Below, piece after piece: positions 27,167 through 36,366 of a stretch of DNA of 64,000 bases (within the stretch, counting starts at the first letter, position 1; each line of letters begins with the position of its first letter). Under the pieces are notes generated by a model, which was given only the letters and a program-made list of their open reading frames with translations, was not told where the DNA came from and did not search any database. Location: the NCBI RefSeq assembly GCF_902497995.1, contig NZ_CABVII010000027.1, positions 26,555 through 90,554 of the forward strand, read 5' to 3'. The stretch comes from Pseudomonas fluorescens. GTDB lineage: Bacteria > Pseudomonadota > Gammaproteobacteria > Pseudomonadales > Pseudomonadaceae. The position numbers and the translations under genes were made by a program.

Positions 27167-29914
27167 ATGAGCAGCTTTTCGCAACCGTCTCTTCATAGCG
27201 CAACGCCGACGCTTTCGGTAATTGACGCACGCGAACTACAGATTCGAAGCATTGCCTATCATTGCTCCGACGCCACTCAAACACCCGAGGCACGAATCAC
27301 CCGCCAGGCTTTCGACGCACATGCGCGCCTGGAGTCCAGTTGGGATCCACGGCTGTTTTCGGCTCAGCAAGCACCCAATCTTGCAACCAGATATTCTTTA
27401 TCAGCCCTGCCATTGCTGACCAAAAGCGTCGATGCCGGGTGGCGGTTGAAACTCATGGGAAATGCAAACCAACTGCTTTGTGAATGGGATGGTCGACAGA
27501 GCCAGCGCCTGATTGGGTATGACAACTTGCTTCGCACCACCTTAGTAACGGAACACGCCGTCAACGAACCCTCGTGTGTAACCGAACGGATGACCTACGC
27601 CGACAGCCGCATTGAATTCAATACCCATAATCAATGCGGGCAGTTGATTCGGCACGATGACACCGCCGGCAGTCTTTCCATCGATGAATATGGTTTGTCA
27701 GGCACAATCCTGTGCAAATCTCGACGATTCATGATTGACCTGCTGATACCAGACTGGTCAGACATCGAAACTGAGCGCGACAAAAAACTCGAGCTCGAAA
27801 TCTTTACTACTCGGTGGCTATTCAACACCACGAATGATTTGTTGAGCCAGACCGATGCACGGCGTAATCAACAGGTACTGGGGTATAACGTTGCCGGCCA
27901 GGTTAGACAGATTCAACTGAAACGCGAAGGCTTGCCCGAGAGAACGTTAGTCAGCAACCTTCTCTACAGTGCCACCGGCCAGATCGAAAGCGAGACTGTA
28001 GGCAACGGTGTTGAGATTACCCGGTGTTATGAGGCTGAAAGTAATCGCCTTTTGCGACTTACCTCCCGTCGGCCCGGTCACACCTTTCAGGATCATCACT
28101 ACTTCTATGACCCTGTCGGCAATATCTCCCGCATTCTGGACTCGGCGCAGACCGTCCGCTACTTTAGCAACCAGCGTACTGAGCCCCTCAACACCTATAA
28201 ATACGACTCTCTTTATCAATTGATAGAAGCAACCGGGCGTGAGTCCGTACCGGCCAGTCAAGGACCTGCGCTGCCCGAGTTGCAAACCCCTCTTATCGAT
28301 CCGCAACGAATGAGTACCTATAAACAGACATTTTCATATGACGCAGCGGGGAATCTGTACACTGTCGTTCACGATGGCCGGAGCGGTTACACCCGAGAAA
28401 TGGTAACTGCCCCTTCCAGTAATCGCAGCCTGTTGAGAGCAGGAAATAAAGAACCAGACTTCAACAACAGCTTCGATCACAATGGCAATCTGCAGACGTT
28501 ACTGCCGGGGGCACAGACCCTGCGCTGGAACACGCGAAATCAACTGAGTGAAGTCATTCAGGTCCTCAGGGATAACGCCCAGGATGACGATGAAGTCTAT
28601 ATCTACGATGGACAGGGCCAGCGGCTGCGAAAGACGCTTCGCGCTCGAACTAAATCTGGCGTCCGAAGTGCCGATGTACGTTATTTGCCAGGACTGGAAG
28701 TCCATTACAACAACGCTGTAGAAGTGCGCCATGTCATGAACATTGAAGCCAGCAATTGCAGCGTGCGGGTTTTGCACTGGGACGAAGAACCTCCCATAGA
28801 CATTGTCAACAATCAGATTCGCTACAACCTGAGTGATCACCTTGGTTCCAGCACACTAGAACTCGATGAGGAGGCAGGCCTGCTAAGCCAAGAAGGTTAC
28901 TACCCGTTCGGCGGCACTGCCTGGTGGGCCGCACGAAACTTGACAGAAGCCAAGTACAAAACCATTCGCTACTCCGGGACAGAGCGAGATACCACTGGAC
29001 TTTACTATTATGGGTTTCGATATTACGCACATTGGCTACAGCGCTGGATTAATCCTGACCCCGCCGGAAACATTGATGGCTTGAACTACTACAAAATGGT
29101 CCAGAACAATCCACTGAGACTTAAAGACAGCAAAGGTCTCGCCCCGATCGAGCCAATCGATGAGCATGAAACAAAAATGCTCGCGGCTGGACAGGCAATA
29201 CTTTATCGACGTGCTGATCACTTGCCCTCTATCGATAAAGCCGAGTTCCTCGAAGATTATGCAACGATGCTTCAATTCACCAAAAAAGCGATCTCCGCAC
29301 TCAGCGCTCCAAATTTATCGGATTCCACGCTGGAAAAACTAAAAAATATTTTCGGTACAGACATGCAGGAAGAACACTTGAAACTTGCGGCGGACGCCGC
29401 CAGGAAAAAACTAGAGAAGACCTATAATGGAGGGTTAAAGGACCAAGCTACGGGAGATCGATTTGTATTTACCGAAAATAATCCCCAGAAACCCGTGCAA
29501 AGAGCACACCGTCACAAAAGTAAAAAACAGGGGACGGAGATTGTCTATCTTAACCTAAAGGCTCGCGAGCAATCAGCCCCGCGTAGAGCCGGGACAATGT
29601 TTCATGAATTGACCCACGTTCATGCCAAAACTGCAGATTTTTGGTACTTGTTTCCCTCGTCCGGGAAAAACGACACAGCAGCAACCATCGAGGGCGCCAT
29701 GAATACCGCACTGGAGAAGTCCCGATTGATGGCCGAAAAGGGTCCCGATCAATCGAAGCTTAAAGACAAGAACAAAATAAAACTCATGAAACATATAGAA
29801 AAAGCACAAAAAAACTTCCATTCACCAGAAGCTCAAGTATTGAACGCAAAAATAGCAATTACCGTTCACAACGCTGATAGCCTAGCGGCACTGGCCCTCC
29901 AATTCAGACATTAA
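27167..29914 (+). CDS. RHS/TccC-like toxin with a metalloprotease-like C-terminal tip
   Basis: A 915-residue polymorphic toxin of the TccC/RHS type. Residues 1-~655 carry YD/RHS repeats (YSATGQIESETVGNGVEITR, YDAAGNLYTVVHDG) and the RHS core (NLSDHLGSSTLELDEEAGLL, YYYGFRYYAHWLQRWINPDP, YKMVQNNPL), which normally form a shell that self-cleaves to release the tip. The variable tip (~656-915) is Lys-rich and AT-rich. It contains HELTH (H813-H817) followed by TADFWY (T822, D824, Y827), like the HExxH + GTxDxxY signature of aspzincin (M35) zinc endopeptidases. No immunity gene follows. The ATG at 27167 gives the familiar MSSFSQPSLHS start, though a clear SD is lacking. Confidence 0.85.
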   Translation: MSSFSQPSLHSATPTLSVIDARELQIRSIAYHCSDATQTPEARITRQAFDAHARLESSWDPRLFSAQQAPNLATRYSLSALPLLTKSVDAGWRLKLMGNANQLLCEWDGRQSQRLIGYDNLLRTTLVTEHAVNEPSCVTERMTYADSRIEFNTHNQCGQLIRHDDTAGSLSIDEYGLSGTILCKSRRFMIDLLIPDWSDIETERDKKLELEIFTTRWLFNTTNDLLSQTDARRNQQVLGYNVAGQVRQIQLKREGLPERTLVSNLLYSATGQIESETVGNGVEITRCYEAESNRLLRLTSRRPGHTFQDHHYFYDPVGNISRILDSAQTVRYFSNQRTEPLNTYKYDSLYQLIEATGRESVPASQGPALPELQTPLIDPQRMSTYKQTFSYDAAGNLYTVVHDGRSGYTREMVTAPSSNRSLLRAGNKEPDFNNSFDHNGNLQTLLPGAQTLRWNTRNQLSEVIQVLRDNAQDDDEVYIYDGQGQRLRKTLRARTKSGVRSADVRYLPGLEVHYNNAVEVRHVMNIEASNCSVRVLHWDEEPPIDIVNNQIRYNLSDHLGSSTLELDEEAGLLSQEGYYPFGGTAWWAARNLTEAKYKTIRYSGTERDTTGLYYYGFRYYAHWLQRWINPDPAGNIDGLNYYKMVQNNPLRLKDSKGLAPIEPIDEHETKMLAAGQAILYRRADHLPSIDKAEFLEDYATMLQFTKKAISALSAPNLSDSTLEKLKNIFGTDMQEEHLKLAADAARKKLEKTYNGGLKDQATGDRFVFTENNPQKPVQRAHRHKSKKQGTEIVYLNLKAREQSAPRRAGTMFHELTHVHAKTADFWYLFPSSGKNDTAATIEGAMNTALEKSRLMAEKGPDQSKLKDKNKIKLMKHIEKAQKNFHSPEAQVLNAKIAITVHNADSLAALALQFRH

Positions 29915-29995
29915 CAAATGCCAAAATACCTGAGCAGCGATGGAGACAACCCGATTACATCGATATGCGATCCCTCGATATACACTGCAATCTTG

Positions 29996-30961
29996 CTAAG
30001 TGTTCGTTTTCGCCCCTTGCCGATTTTCCACCCGCCGATCCTCCCGCGGACACCGCGCAAACCGCGCCCGATAACTGCGGGTGAAATACGACGGCGACTC
30101 AAACCCGCAGGCAATACTCACCTCCAGCACGCTCATATCCGTCTGACGCAACAACTTCCGGGCCTTTTCCAGCCGCAAGCGCAGGTAGAAGTTACTCGGC
30201 GTGTCATTCAAATGCAGGCGAAACAGGCGCTCCAGCTGCCGGCGCGTCACCTTGATCGATTCCGCCAACTCCAGCGTGCTTAACGGCGGCTCGCTGTGCT
30301 GCTCCATCTCGCCAATCACCTGCACCAGTTTCTTGTTGCTGATGCCATACCGCGTGGCGACTTCCATGCGTTGGTGGTCTTTGCGCGGGCGAATGCGGCC
30401 GAGTACGAATTGTTCGCTGACCTGGATCGCCAGTGCCGGACCGTGGGCCTGGCCGATGAGGTCGAGCATCAGGTCGATGGAAGCGGTGCCGCCCGCAGAG
30501 GTGATACGCCGACGGTCGATCTCGAACAGCTCCTGGGTGACGCTGAGTTGTGGGTAAGACTCCTTGAAGGCGTCGATGGCTTCCCAGTGCAAGGTCAGGC
30601 GATGGCCATCGAGCAGGCCGGCCTCGGCGAGGACGAAGCTGCCGGTGTCGATGGCGCCGAGGGTCACGCCTTCGTGGTCCAGGCGGCGCAGCCAGTGCTC
30701 CAGTGCCGGGGTGGCGAATTTCAGCGGTTCGAAACCGGCGACCACCAATAGGGTTGCACCTTTTTTCAGCGGTTCCAGCGCCGCGTCGGCGTTGACCGAC
30801 ATGCCGTTGCTGGCCAATACCGCGCCACCGTCGGCGCTCAGCACATGCCAGCGATACAGCTCGCCGCGAAAGCGATTGGCGACCCGCAGCGGCTCGATGG
30901 CCGAGATGAAACCGATGGCCGAGAAGCCCGGCATCAACAAGAAGTAGAAATCCTGGGACAT
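29996..30961 (-). CDS. cdhR: Carnitine catabolism transcriptional activator
   Basis: A 321-residue GlxA/AraC-type regulator. The N-terminal DJ-1/amidase-like sensing domain (FYFLLMPGFSAIGFISAIEP, GAIDTGSFVLAEAGLLDG) is followed by a C-terminal AraC DNA-binding domain (SIKVTRRQLERLFRLHLN, EVSIACGFESPSYFTRSYRA). Position next to and divergent from caiX-cdhC-cdhA-cdhB, and similarity to P. aeruginosa CdhR, support its role as the carnitine-responsive activator. The ATG at 30961 is preferred to a GTG at 31000. It converges on the RHS toxin gene. Confidence 0.87.
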   Translation of the reverse strand: MSQDFYFLLMPGFSAIGFISAIEPLRVANRFRGELYRWHVLSADGGAVLASNGMSVNADAALEPLKKGATLLVVAGFEPLKFATPALEHWLRRLDHEGVTLGAIDTGSFVLAEAGLLDGHRLTLHWEAIDAFKESYPQLSVTQELFEIDRRRITSAGGTASIDLMLDLIGQAHGPALAIQVSEQFVLGRIRPRKDHQRMEVATRYGISNKKLVQVIGEMEQHSEPPLSTLELAESIKVTRRQLERLFRLHLNDTPSNFYLRLRLEKARKLLRQTDMSVLEVSIACGFESPSYFTRSYRARFARCPREDRRVENRQGAKTNT

Positions 30962-31168
30962 GAAGCGCACTCGGTGGGCAGGTAGCTGTTGATACGCCAC
31001 TTGCGCGCGGCATTCAAGAGCACAGGTCGCCGCAGTGCAAGAGCTGGTCGCCGTAGTGCGCTTTCACGGGGGCTATGCTGCGTAACTTGGCATCACCGGC
31101 GCACGGCGCATCCGGTCTTACGGATGCAGACGCCGGACCCACAATAACGTCTGCCGAGGAACCCCGAC

Positions 31169-32113
31169 ATGAAACGACTGATCAGCAGCTGTGTTCTTGC
31201 ACTCAGCGGTACCGCCTTATTGAGCGCCGGTGTCATGGCGGCCGAACCTGCTTCATGCCAGAACGTACGCATGGGCGTCGTGAACTGGACCGACGTGATC
31301 GCCACCAGCGCGATGACCCAGGTCCTGCTCGACGGCCTCGGCTACAACACCAAACAAACCAGTGCGTCCCAGCAAATCATTTTCGCCGGGATCCGCGACC
31401 AGCGCCTGGACCTGTTCCTGGGCTACTGGAACCCGTTGATGACACAGACCATCACGCCGTTCGTCCAGGCCAATCAAGTCAAGGTGCTGGAAGCGCCCAG
31501 CCTGAAAGATGCCCGCGCCACCCTCGCCGTGCCGACTTACCTCGCCGACAAGGGCCTGAAAACCTTTGCCGACATCGCCAAATTCCAGAAAGAACTGGGC
31601 GGCAAGATCTACGGCATCGAGCCTGGCTCGGGCGCCAACACCCAGATCAAGGCGATGATCGCCAAGAATCAGTTCGGCCTGGGCAAGTTTCAGCTGGTCG
31701 AGTCCAGTGAAGCCGGCATGCTCGCCGCGGTGGATCGCGCCGTGCGGCGCAAGGAAGCGGTGGTGTTCTTCGGTTGGGCGCCGCACCCGATGAACGTTAA
31801 CGTGCAGATGACTTACCTCACTGGCAGCGAAGACGCCCTGGGCCCGAACGAAGGCATGGCCACGGTCTGGACCGTCACCTCGCCGAACTACGCACAGCAA
31901 TGTCCGAACATTGGTCGCTTGCTCAGCAACCTGACCTACACCGCCGATGACGAGAGCCGGATGATGCAGCCGTTACTGGAGCACAAGGACGCTTTCGAAT
32001 CGGCCAAGCAATGGTTGATGGATCACCCGCAAGACAAACAACGCTGGCTCGAAGGCGTGACCACCTTCGATGGCAAACCGGCGGCTGAAAACCTGAAATT
32101 GACCACCAAATAA
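31169..32113 (+). CDS. caiX: Carnitine-binding periplasmic protein
   Basis: A 314-residue substrate-binding protein of the OpuAC/ProX type with a signal peptide (MKRLISSCVLALSGTA..., mature end near AEPASC). Conserved features are VRMGVVNWTDVIATSAM, LFLGYWNPLM and YGIEPGSGANTQIKAMI, with Trp residues that would build the quaternary-amine cage. No permease or ATPase is adjacent; in P. aeruginosa the homologue shares the choline CbcWV core, and here ChoWV at 41-43 kb would serve. GAGGA precedes the ATG. First gene of the carnitine operon, divergent from cdhR. Confidence 0.88.
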   Translation: MKRLISSCVLALSGTALLSAGVMAAEPASCQNVRMGVVNWTDVIATSAMTQVLLDGLGYNTKQTSASQQIIFAGIRDQRLDLFLGYWNPLMTQTITPFVQANQVKVLEAPSLKDARATLAVPTYLADKGLKTFADIAKFQKELGGKIYGIEPGSGANTQIKAMIAKNQFGLGKFQLVESSEAGMLAAVDRAVRRKEAVVFFGWAPHPMNVNVQMTYLTGSEDALGPNEGMATVWTVTSPNYAQQCPNIGRLLSNLTYTADDESRMMQPLLEHKDAFESAKQWLMDHPQDKQRWLEGVTTFDGKPAAENLKLTTK

Positions 32114-32187
32114 ACCCGATTGAACCACTGATTCGCAGCCCGACCGGGCTGCGGACGGAATCATCACGCCTGCAAGGAACCCCCCTC

Positions 32188-33075
32188 ATGAACCACGACG
32201 TCATCATCACCTGCGCACTCACCGGTGCTGGCGACACGAGCGCCAGAAGCCCACACGTGCCGGTCACCCCGAAACAAATCGCCGCGGCAGCCGTGGAAGC
32301 CGCCAAGGCCGGTGCCACCGTGGTTCACTGCCACGTTCGCGACCCGCAAACCGGCAAATTCAGCCGTGACGTGGCGCTGTATCGCGAAGTGATGGAGCGC
32401 ATCCGCGAGGCAGACGTCGACATCATCGTCAACCTCACCGCCGGCATGGGCGGCGACCTGGAAATCGGCGCGGGCGAGAACCCGATGGAGTTCGGCCCCA
32501 ATACCGACCTGGTCGGCCCGCTGACCCGTCTGGCCCACGTCGAAGAACTGCTGCCGGAAATCTGCACTCTCGATTGCGGCACCCTGAACTTCGGCGACGG
32601 CGACACCATCTACGTGTCCACCCCGGCGCAGTTGCGTGCCGGCGCCAAACGCATTCAAGAGCTGGGCGTTAAGCCTGAGCTGGAAATCTTCGACACCGGT
32701 CACCTGTGGTTCGCCAAGCAGATGATCAAGGAAGGACTGCTGGACAACCCATTGTTCCAGCTGTGCCTGGGCATTCCGTGGGGCGCGCCGGCGGACACCA
32801 CCACCATGAAAGCCATGGTCGACAACCTGCCGGCCGACGCGGTCTGGGCCGGGTTCGGCATCGGTCGCATGCAGATGCCGATGGCGGCACAAGCGGTGCT
32901 GCTGGGCGGCAACGTGCGGGTCGGTCTTGAGGACAACCTGTGGCTGGACAAGGGCGTGCTGGCGACCAACGGCCAACTGGTCGAGCGCGCCTCGGAAATT
33001 CTCAGCCGCCTCGGCGCCCGGGTTCTGACACCGGCTGAAGGCCGGGCAAAAATGGGCCTGACCAAGCGCGGCTAA
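32188..33075 (+). CDS. cdhC: 3-dehydrocarnitine cleavage enzyme (BKACE family)
   Basis: A 295-residue zinc-dependent beta-keto-acid cleavage enzyme that reacts 3-dehydrocarnitine with acetyl-CoA to give betainyl-CoA and acetoacetate. The metal motif is VVHCHVRDPQTGKFSRD (two His); other landmarks are IIVNLTAGMGGD and LDCGTLNFGDGDTIYVS. It lies between caiX and cdhA with the usual operon order. Confidence 0.92.
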   Translation: MNHDVIITCALTGAGDTSARSPHVPVTPKQIAAAAVEAAKAGATVVHCHVRDPQTGKFSRDVALYREVMERIREADVDIIVNLTAGMGGDLEIGAGENPMEFGPNTDLVGPLTRLAHVEELLPEICTLDCGTLNFGDGDTIYVSTPAQLRAGAKRIQELGVKPELEIFDTGHLWFAKQMIKEGLLDNPLFQLCLGIPWGAPADTTTMKAMVDNLPADAVWAGFGIGRMQMPMAAQAVLLGGNVRVGLEDNLWLDKGVLATNGQLVERASEILSRLGARVLTPAEGRAKMGLTKRG

Positions 33076-33091
33076 ACCCACACACAATACC

Positions 33092-33185
33092 TGTAGGAGC
33101 GAGGCTTGCCCGCGAAGAGGCCAGTACATCCACTACGTACTCTGCGGCCGGACCACCGTCTTCGCGAGCAAGCTTCGCTCCTACA
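33092..33185. repeat. REP pair with arms from two families
   Basis: The left arm is GTAGGAGCGAGGCTTGCCCG. The right arm is a hybrid (CTTCGCGAGCAAGCTTCGCT), suggesting gene conversion between REP subfamilies. It lies in the cdhC-cdhA gap. Confidence 0.8.
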
Positions 33186-33213
33186 GGATCACCGAACTTT
33201 TTAGGACGTCGCC

Positions 33214-34179
33214 ATGACCTTTATCACCGAAATCAAAACCTTCGCAGCACTCGGCAGCGGTGTGATCGGCAGTGGCTGGGTCTCCCGCGCCCTCGCCCAC
33301 GGCCTCGACGTGGTGGCCTGGGACCCGGCGCCCGGTGCCGAGGCGGCCCTGCGCAAACGCGTCGCCAATGCCTGGGGTGCACTGGAGAAACAAGGCCTGG
33401 CAGCCGGCGCATCACAGGATCGCTTACGCTTTGTCGCGACGATTGAAGAGTGCGTTCGCGATGCGGATTTCATTCAGGAAAGCGCCCCGGAACGTCTGGA
33501 CCTGAAGCTGGAACTGCACAGCAAGATCAGCGCGGCGGCCAAGCCCGATGCCCTGATCGGCTCCAGTACTTCGGGGCTGTTGCCGAGTGAGTTCTACGAG
33601 AGCTCGACACACCCGGAACGCTGCGTGGTCGGGCATCCGTTCAACCCGGTTTACCTGTTGCCGTTGGTGGAAGTGGTTGGTGGCAAAAACACTGCGCCCG
33701 AAGCCGTTCAGGCGGCGATGAAAGTGTACGAATCCCTCGGCATGCGTCCGTTGCATGTGCGCAAGGAAGTGCCAGGATTTATCGCCGACCGCCTGCTCGA
33801 AGCGCTGTGGCGTGAAGCGCTGCACCTGGTCAACGATGGCGTGGCGACCACCGGTGAAATCGACGATGCGATTCGTTTTGGCGCGGGCCTGCGCTGGTCG
33901 TTCATGGGTACATTCCTGACTTACACCCTGGCCGGTGGCGATGCGGGCATGCGCCACTTCATGGCGCAGTTCGGGCCGGCGTTGCAATTGCCGTGGACGT
34001 ACCTGCCGGCGCCGGAATTGACCGACAAATTGATCGACGATGTGGTGGACGGGACCAGTGATCAGCTGGGCACGCACAGCATTTCGGCGCTGGAGCGCTA
34101 TCGTGATGATTGTCTGCTGGCGGTGCTGGAGGCGGTGAAGACCACCAAAGAGAAGCATGGGATGGCGTTCAGCGAGTAA
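33214..34179 (+). CDS. cdhA: L-carnitine 3-dehydrogenase
   Basis: A 321-residue NAD-dependent dehydrogenase of the 3-hydroxyacyl-CoA dehydrogenase fold, oxidising L-carnitine to 3-dehydrocarnitine. The Rossmann motif is ALGSGVIGSGWVSRALAHGL; the catalytic region is RCVVGHPFNPVYLLPLVEVV (catalytic His), followed by EVPGFIADRLLEALWREALH. AGGA lies 7 bases before the ATG. First chemical step of carnitine use; its product goes to CdhC. Confidence 0.94.
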   Translation: MTFITEIKTFAALGSGVIGSGWVSRALAHGLDVVAWDPAPGAEAALRKRVANAWGALEKQGLAAGASQDRLRFVATIEECVRDADFIQESAPERLDLKLELHSKISAAAKPDALIGSSTSGLLPSEFYESSTHPERCVVGHPFNPVYLLPLVEVVGGKNTAPEAVQAAMKVYESLGMRPLHVRKEVPGFIADRLLEALWREALHLVNDGVATTGEIDDAIRFGAGLRWSFMGTFLTYTLAGGDAGMRHFMAQFGPALQLPWTYLPAPELTDKLIDDVVDGTSDQLGTHSISALERYRDDCLLAVLEAVKTTKEKHGMAFSE

Positions 34180-34200
34180 CTAGCCAGCAGGTCCGGCCTC

Positions 34201-34292
34201 TTCGCGAGCAAGCCCGCTCCCACATTGATCTGCTGCGTGACATAGATTGTATTCACACCTCAAATCACTGTGGGAGCGGGCTTGCTCGCGAA
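34201..34292. repeat. REP pair, GTGGGAGCGGGCTTGCTCGC family
   Basis: An inverted pair in the cdhA-cdhB gap, within the carnitine operon. Confidence 0.85.
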
Positions 34293-34330
34293 AGCGACAT
34301 TCCTGTCACCACACATCCTGGATCCTGATC

Positions 34331-34807
34331 ATGCCCACCCTCACCACCTACCAAACCAAAATCATCCCCGATTGGGTCGACTATAACGGCCACCTGCGCG
34401 ATGCCTTCTATCTGCTGATTTTCAGCTACGCCACCGACGCGCTGATGGATCGGCTGGGCATGGACAGCAACAACCGCGAAGCCAGCGGCAACTCGCTGTT
34501 CACCCTCGAACTGCACCTCAACTACCTGCACGAAGTGAAGCTCGATGCCGAAGTCGAAGTGCACACGCAGATCATCGGCCACGACAGCAAACGCCTGCAC
34601 CTCTACCACAGCCTGCACCTGGTGGGCGATGACAAGGAGCTGGCGGGCAATGAGCAAATGCTGCTGCACGTCGACCTCGCCGGGCCGCGATCCGCGCCGT
34701 TCAGTGAAGAGACCTTCAGCAAGCTGCAAGCCATCGTCGCCGAGCAAGCCGACTTGCCCACCCCCGCCTGCATTGGCCGCGTGATCGCTCTACCCCCGGC
34801 AAAATAA
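34331..34807 (+). CDS. cdhB: Betainyl-CoA thioesterase
   Basis: A 158-residue hotdog-fold thioesterase (4HBT type) with the signature PDWVDYNGHLRDAFYLLIF, in which the Asp is the usual catalytic residue. It releases glycine betaine from betainyl-CoA, the last step that joins carnitine breakdown to the GbcAB pathway. The start at 34331 (MPTLTTYQTKI) follows the REP pair; the longer open frame reads through the REP. Confidence 0.88.
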   Translation: MPTLTTYQTKIIPDWVDYNGHLRDAFYLLIFSYATDALMDRLGMDSNNREASGNSLFTLELHLNYLHEVKLDAEVEVHTQIIGHDSKRLHLYHSLHLVGDDKELAGNEQMLLHVDLAGPRSAPFSEETFSKLQAIVAEQADLPTPACIGRVIALPPAK

Positions 34808-34832
34808 CCACCCCCGAACAAGGAGATCGCCA

Positions 34833-35996
34833 TTGAACACCGCCGCCGCTTTTGCCGACTTCCGCACCTACCCGTTGATCAGCGCGCTGGCTGGCGTGCA
34901 GACCCTGGCGGATCGCGTCCTGGTGAAGTGGGCCGATGACCGCGTCAGCCCCTTTCATCATCAATGGCTACGGGACAACTGCCCGTGCCCGCTCTGCGTC
35001 TACACCGTGACCCGCGAGCAGGTGTTGGAAATCGTCGATGTCGAAGAAGATCTGGTGCCGGCAGAGACGAGCGTCGATGCCGAAGGCTGCCTCTGCATCG
35101 CATGGCAGGACGGCCACCGCAGTCGCTTCGATCCGGGCTGGCTACGGGCCCACGCCTATGACGATGAGTCCCGCGCCGAGCGCCGTGCCGGCAAACCGCA
35201 AGCCAGGCTTTGGAACAGCGATTTGCAGTTGCCGGTGTTCGACTACCAGGCACTGATGCACAACAACGACGCCTTGCTGCAGTGGCTGCTGGCGGTGCGC
35301 GACATCGGCCTGACCCAGGTCCGTGGCGTGCCCACCGAGCCTGGCTCGCTGAAGCTGATCGCCCAGCGGATTTCCTTCATCCGCGAGAGCAATTTCGGCG
35401 TGCTGTTCAACGTGCAATCCAAGGCCGATGCCGACAGCAATGCCTACACCGCCTTCAACCTGCCGCTGCACAGCGACCTGCCGACCCGGGAGCTGCAACC
35501 GGGGCTGCAATTTCTGCATTGCCTGGTCAATGACGCCGACGGTGGCGAGAGTGTTTTTGTCGACGGGTTCGCCATCGCCGCAGCCTTGCGCCAGGAAGAT
35601 CCCGAAGCGTTCCAGGCCTTGTGTGAAATCCCCGTTGAGTTTCGCAACAAGGACCGTCATAGCGACTACCGCTGCCTCGCGCCGATCATCGCCCTGGATG
35701 CTTTCGGGCAGGTGTCGGAGATCCGCATGGCGAACTTTCTGCGCGGTCCGTTCGAGGCGTCGGTGGAGCAGATGCCCAAGCTGTATCGCGCTTATCGCCG
35801 GTTCATTGCCATGACCCGCGAGCCTCGATTCAGGCTGATGCAAAGGCTCAATCCCGGGGAGCTGTGGTGTTTCGACAACCGCCGTACCCTCCATGCCCGC
35901 AATGCCTTCGACCCGGCCACGGGCGCGCGGCATTTCCAGGGTTGCTATGTTGACCGGGATGAATTGCTGTCGCGCATCCTCGTGTTGCAACGCTGA
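34833..35996 (+). CDS. Gamma-butyrobetaine dioxygenase (TTG start)
   Basis: A 387-residue Fe(II)/2-oxoglutarate-dependent enzyme converting gamma-butyrobetaine to L-carnitine. The N-terminal zinc module has C50, C52, C55 (DNCPCPLC) and H95, with spacing almost identical to human BBOX1. The iron triad is H213 and D215 (HSD) with distal H354 (RRTLHARNAFD). A perfect AAGGAG lies 7 bases before a TTG codon at 34833 and no suitable ATG exists, so initiation is at TTG. It directly follows cdhB, extending the carnitine operon to a precursor. Confidence 0.9.
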   Translation: MNTAAAFADFRTYPLISALAGVQTLADRVLVKWADDRVSPFHHQWLRDNCPCPLCVYTVTREQVLEIVDVEEDLVPAETSVDAEGCLCIAWQDGHRSRFDPGWLRAHAYDDESRAERRAGKPQARLWNSDLQLPVFDYQALMHNNDALLQWLLAVRDIGLTQVRGVPTEPGSLKLIAQRISFIRESNFGVLFNVQSKADADSNAYTAFNLPLHSDLPTRELQPGLQFLHCLVNDADGGESVFVDGFAIAAALRQEDPEAFQALCEIPVEFRNKDRHSDYRCLAPIIALDAFGQVSEIRMANFLRGPFEASVEQMPKLYRAYRRFIAMTREPRFRLMQRLNPGELWCFDNRRTLHARNAFDPATGARHFQGCYVDRDELLSRILVLQR

Positions 35997-36011
35997 ACCG
36001 CGTCATCGTTC

Positions 36012-36075
36012 TTCGCGAGCAAGCCCGCTCCCACATTTGAACGCGTACTCCTGTGGGAGCGGGCTTGCTCGCGAA
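36012..36075. repeat. REP pair, GTGGGAGCGGGCTTGCTCGC family
   Basis: A compact pair right after the gamma-butyrobetaine dioxygenase gene. Confidence 0.85.
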
Positions 36076-36116
36076 GACGCCAGTACAAACACCCCAAATC
36101 TCCCGGATTCACAGGC

Positions 36117-36152
36117 AAAAAAAACCCCGATCAAGCCGTGACAGGATCGGGG
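36117..36152 (-). terminator. Orphan rho-independent terminator
   Basis: An eight-base-pair perfect stem with a 12-base loop and a run of T on the minus strand (A-run 36117-36124 on plus). It does not follow any minus-strand coding gene. See the candidate small RNA. Confidence 0.85.
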
Positions 36153-36293
36153 CAGAGGTGGGTACTGTTGAGGAGCCGTTGCGCGAGGGTGACCAAACCT
36201 TCGTGAAGCCAGCTGAATCCAGTGTGCGCCGTCCTCTCTTTAGAAAGTTAGCCGAAAACGACATGTTCATAGCCATTGCGGTCATTGCGACAA
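36117..36293 (-). ncRNA. Candidate small RNA with promoter and terminator
   Basis: On the minus strand a sigma-70-like promoter (TTGTCG at 36293-36288, 16-base spacer, TATGAA at 36271-36266) is followed about 115 bases later by a strong terminator. The hairpin is CCCCGATC/GATCGGGG at 36152-36125 and is followed by eight T. No ORF with an SD lies between, and the only minus-strand gene upstream (gbdR) is 450 bases away behind an oppositely oriented gene. The predicted transcript is roughly 140 nt. I do not recognise a known family. Confidence 0.5.
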
Positions 36294-36366
36294 ATCGCCC
36301 TTGCCGCCAATCCGCGCCCCAACCAGAATCGAGCCAAGACAACGTTCCCTGAAGAAGGATTGCGTC

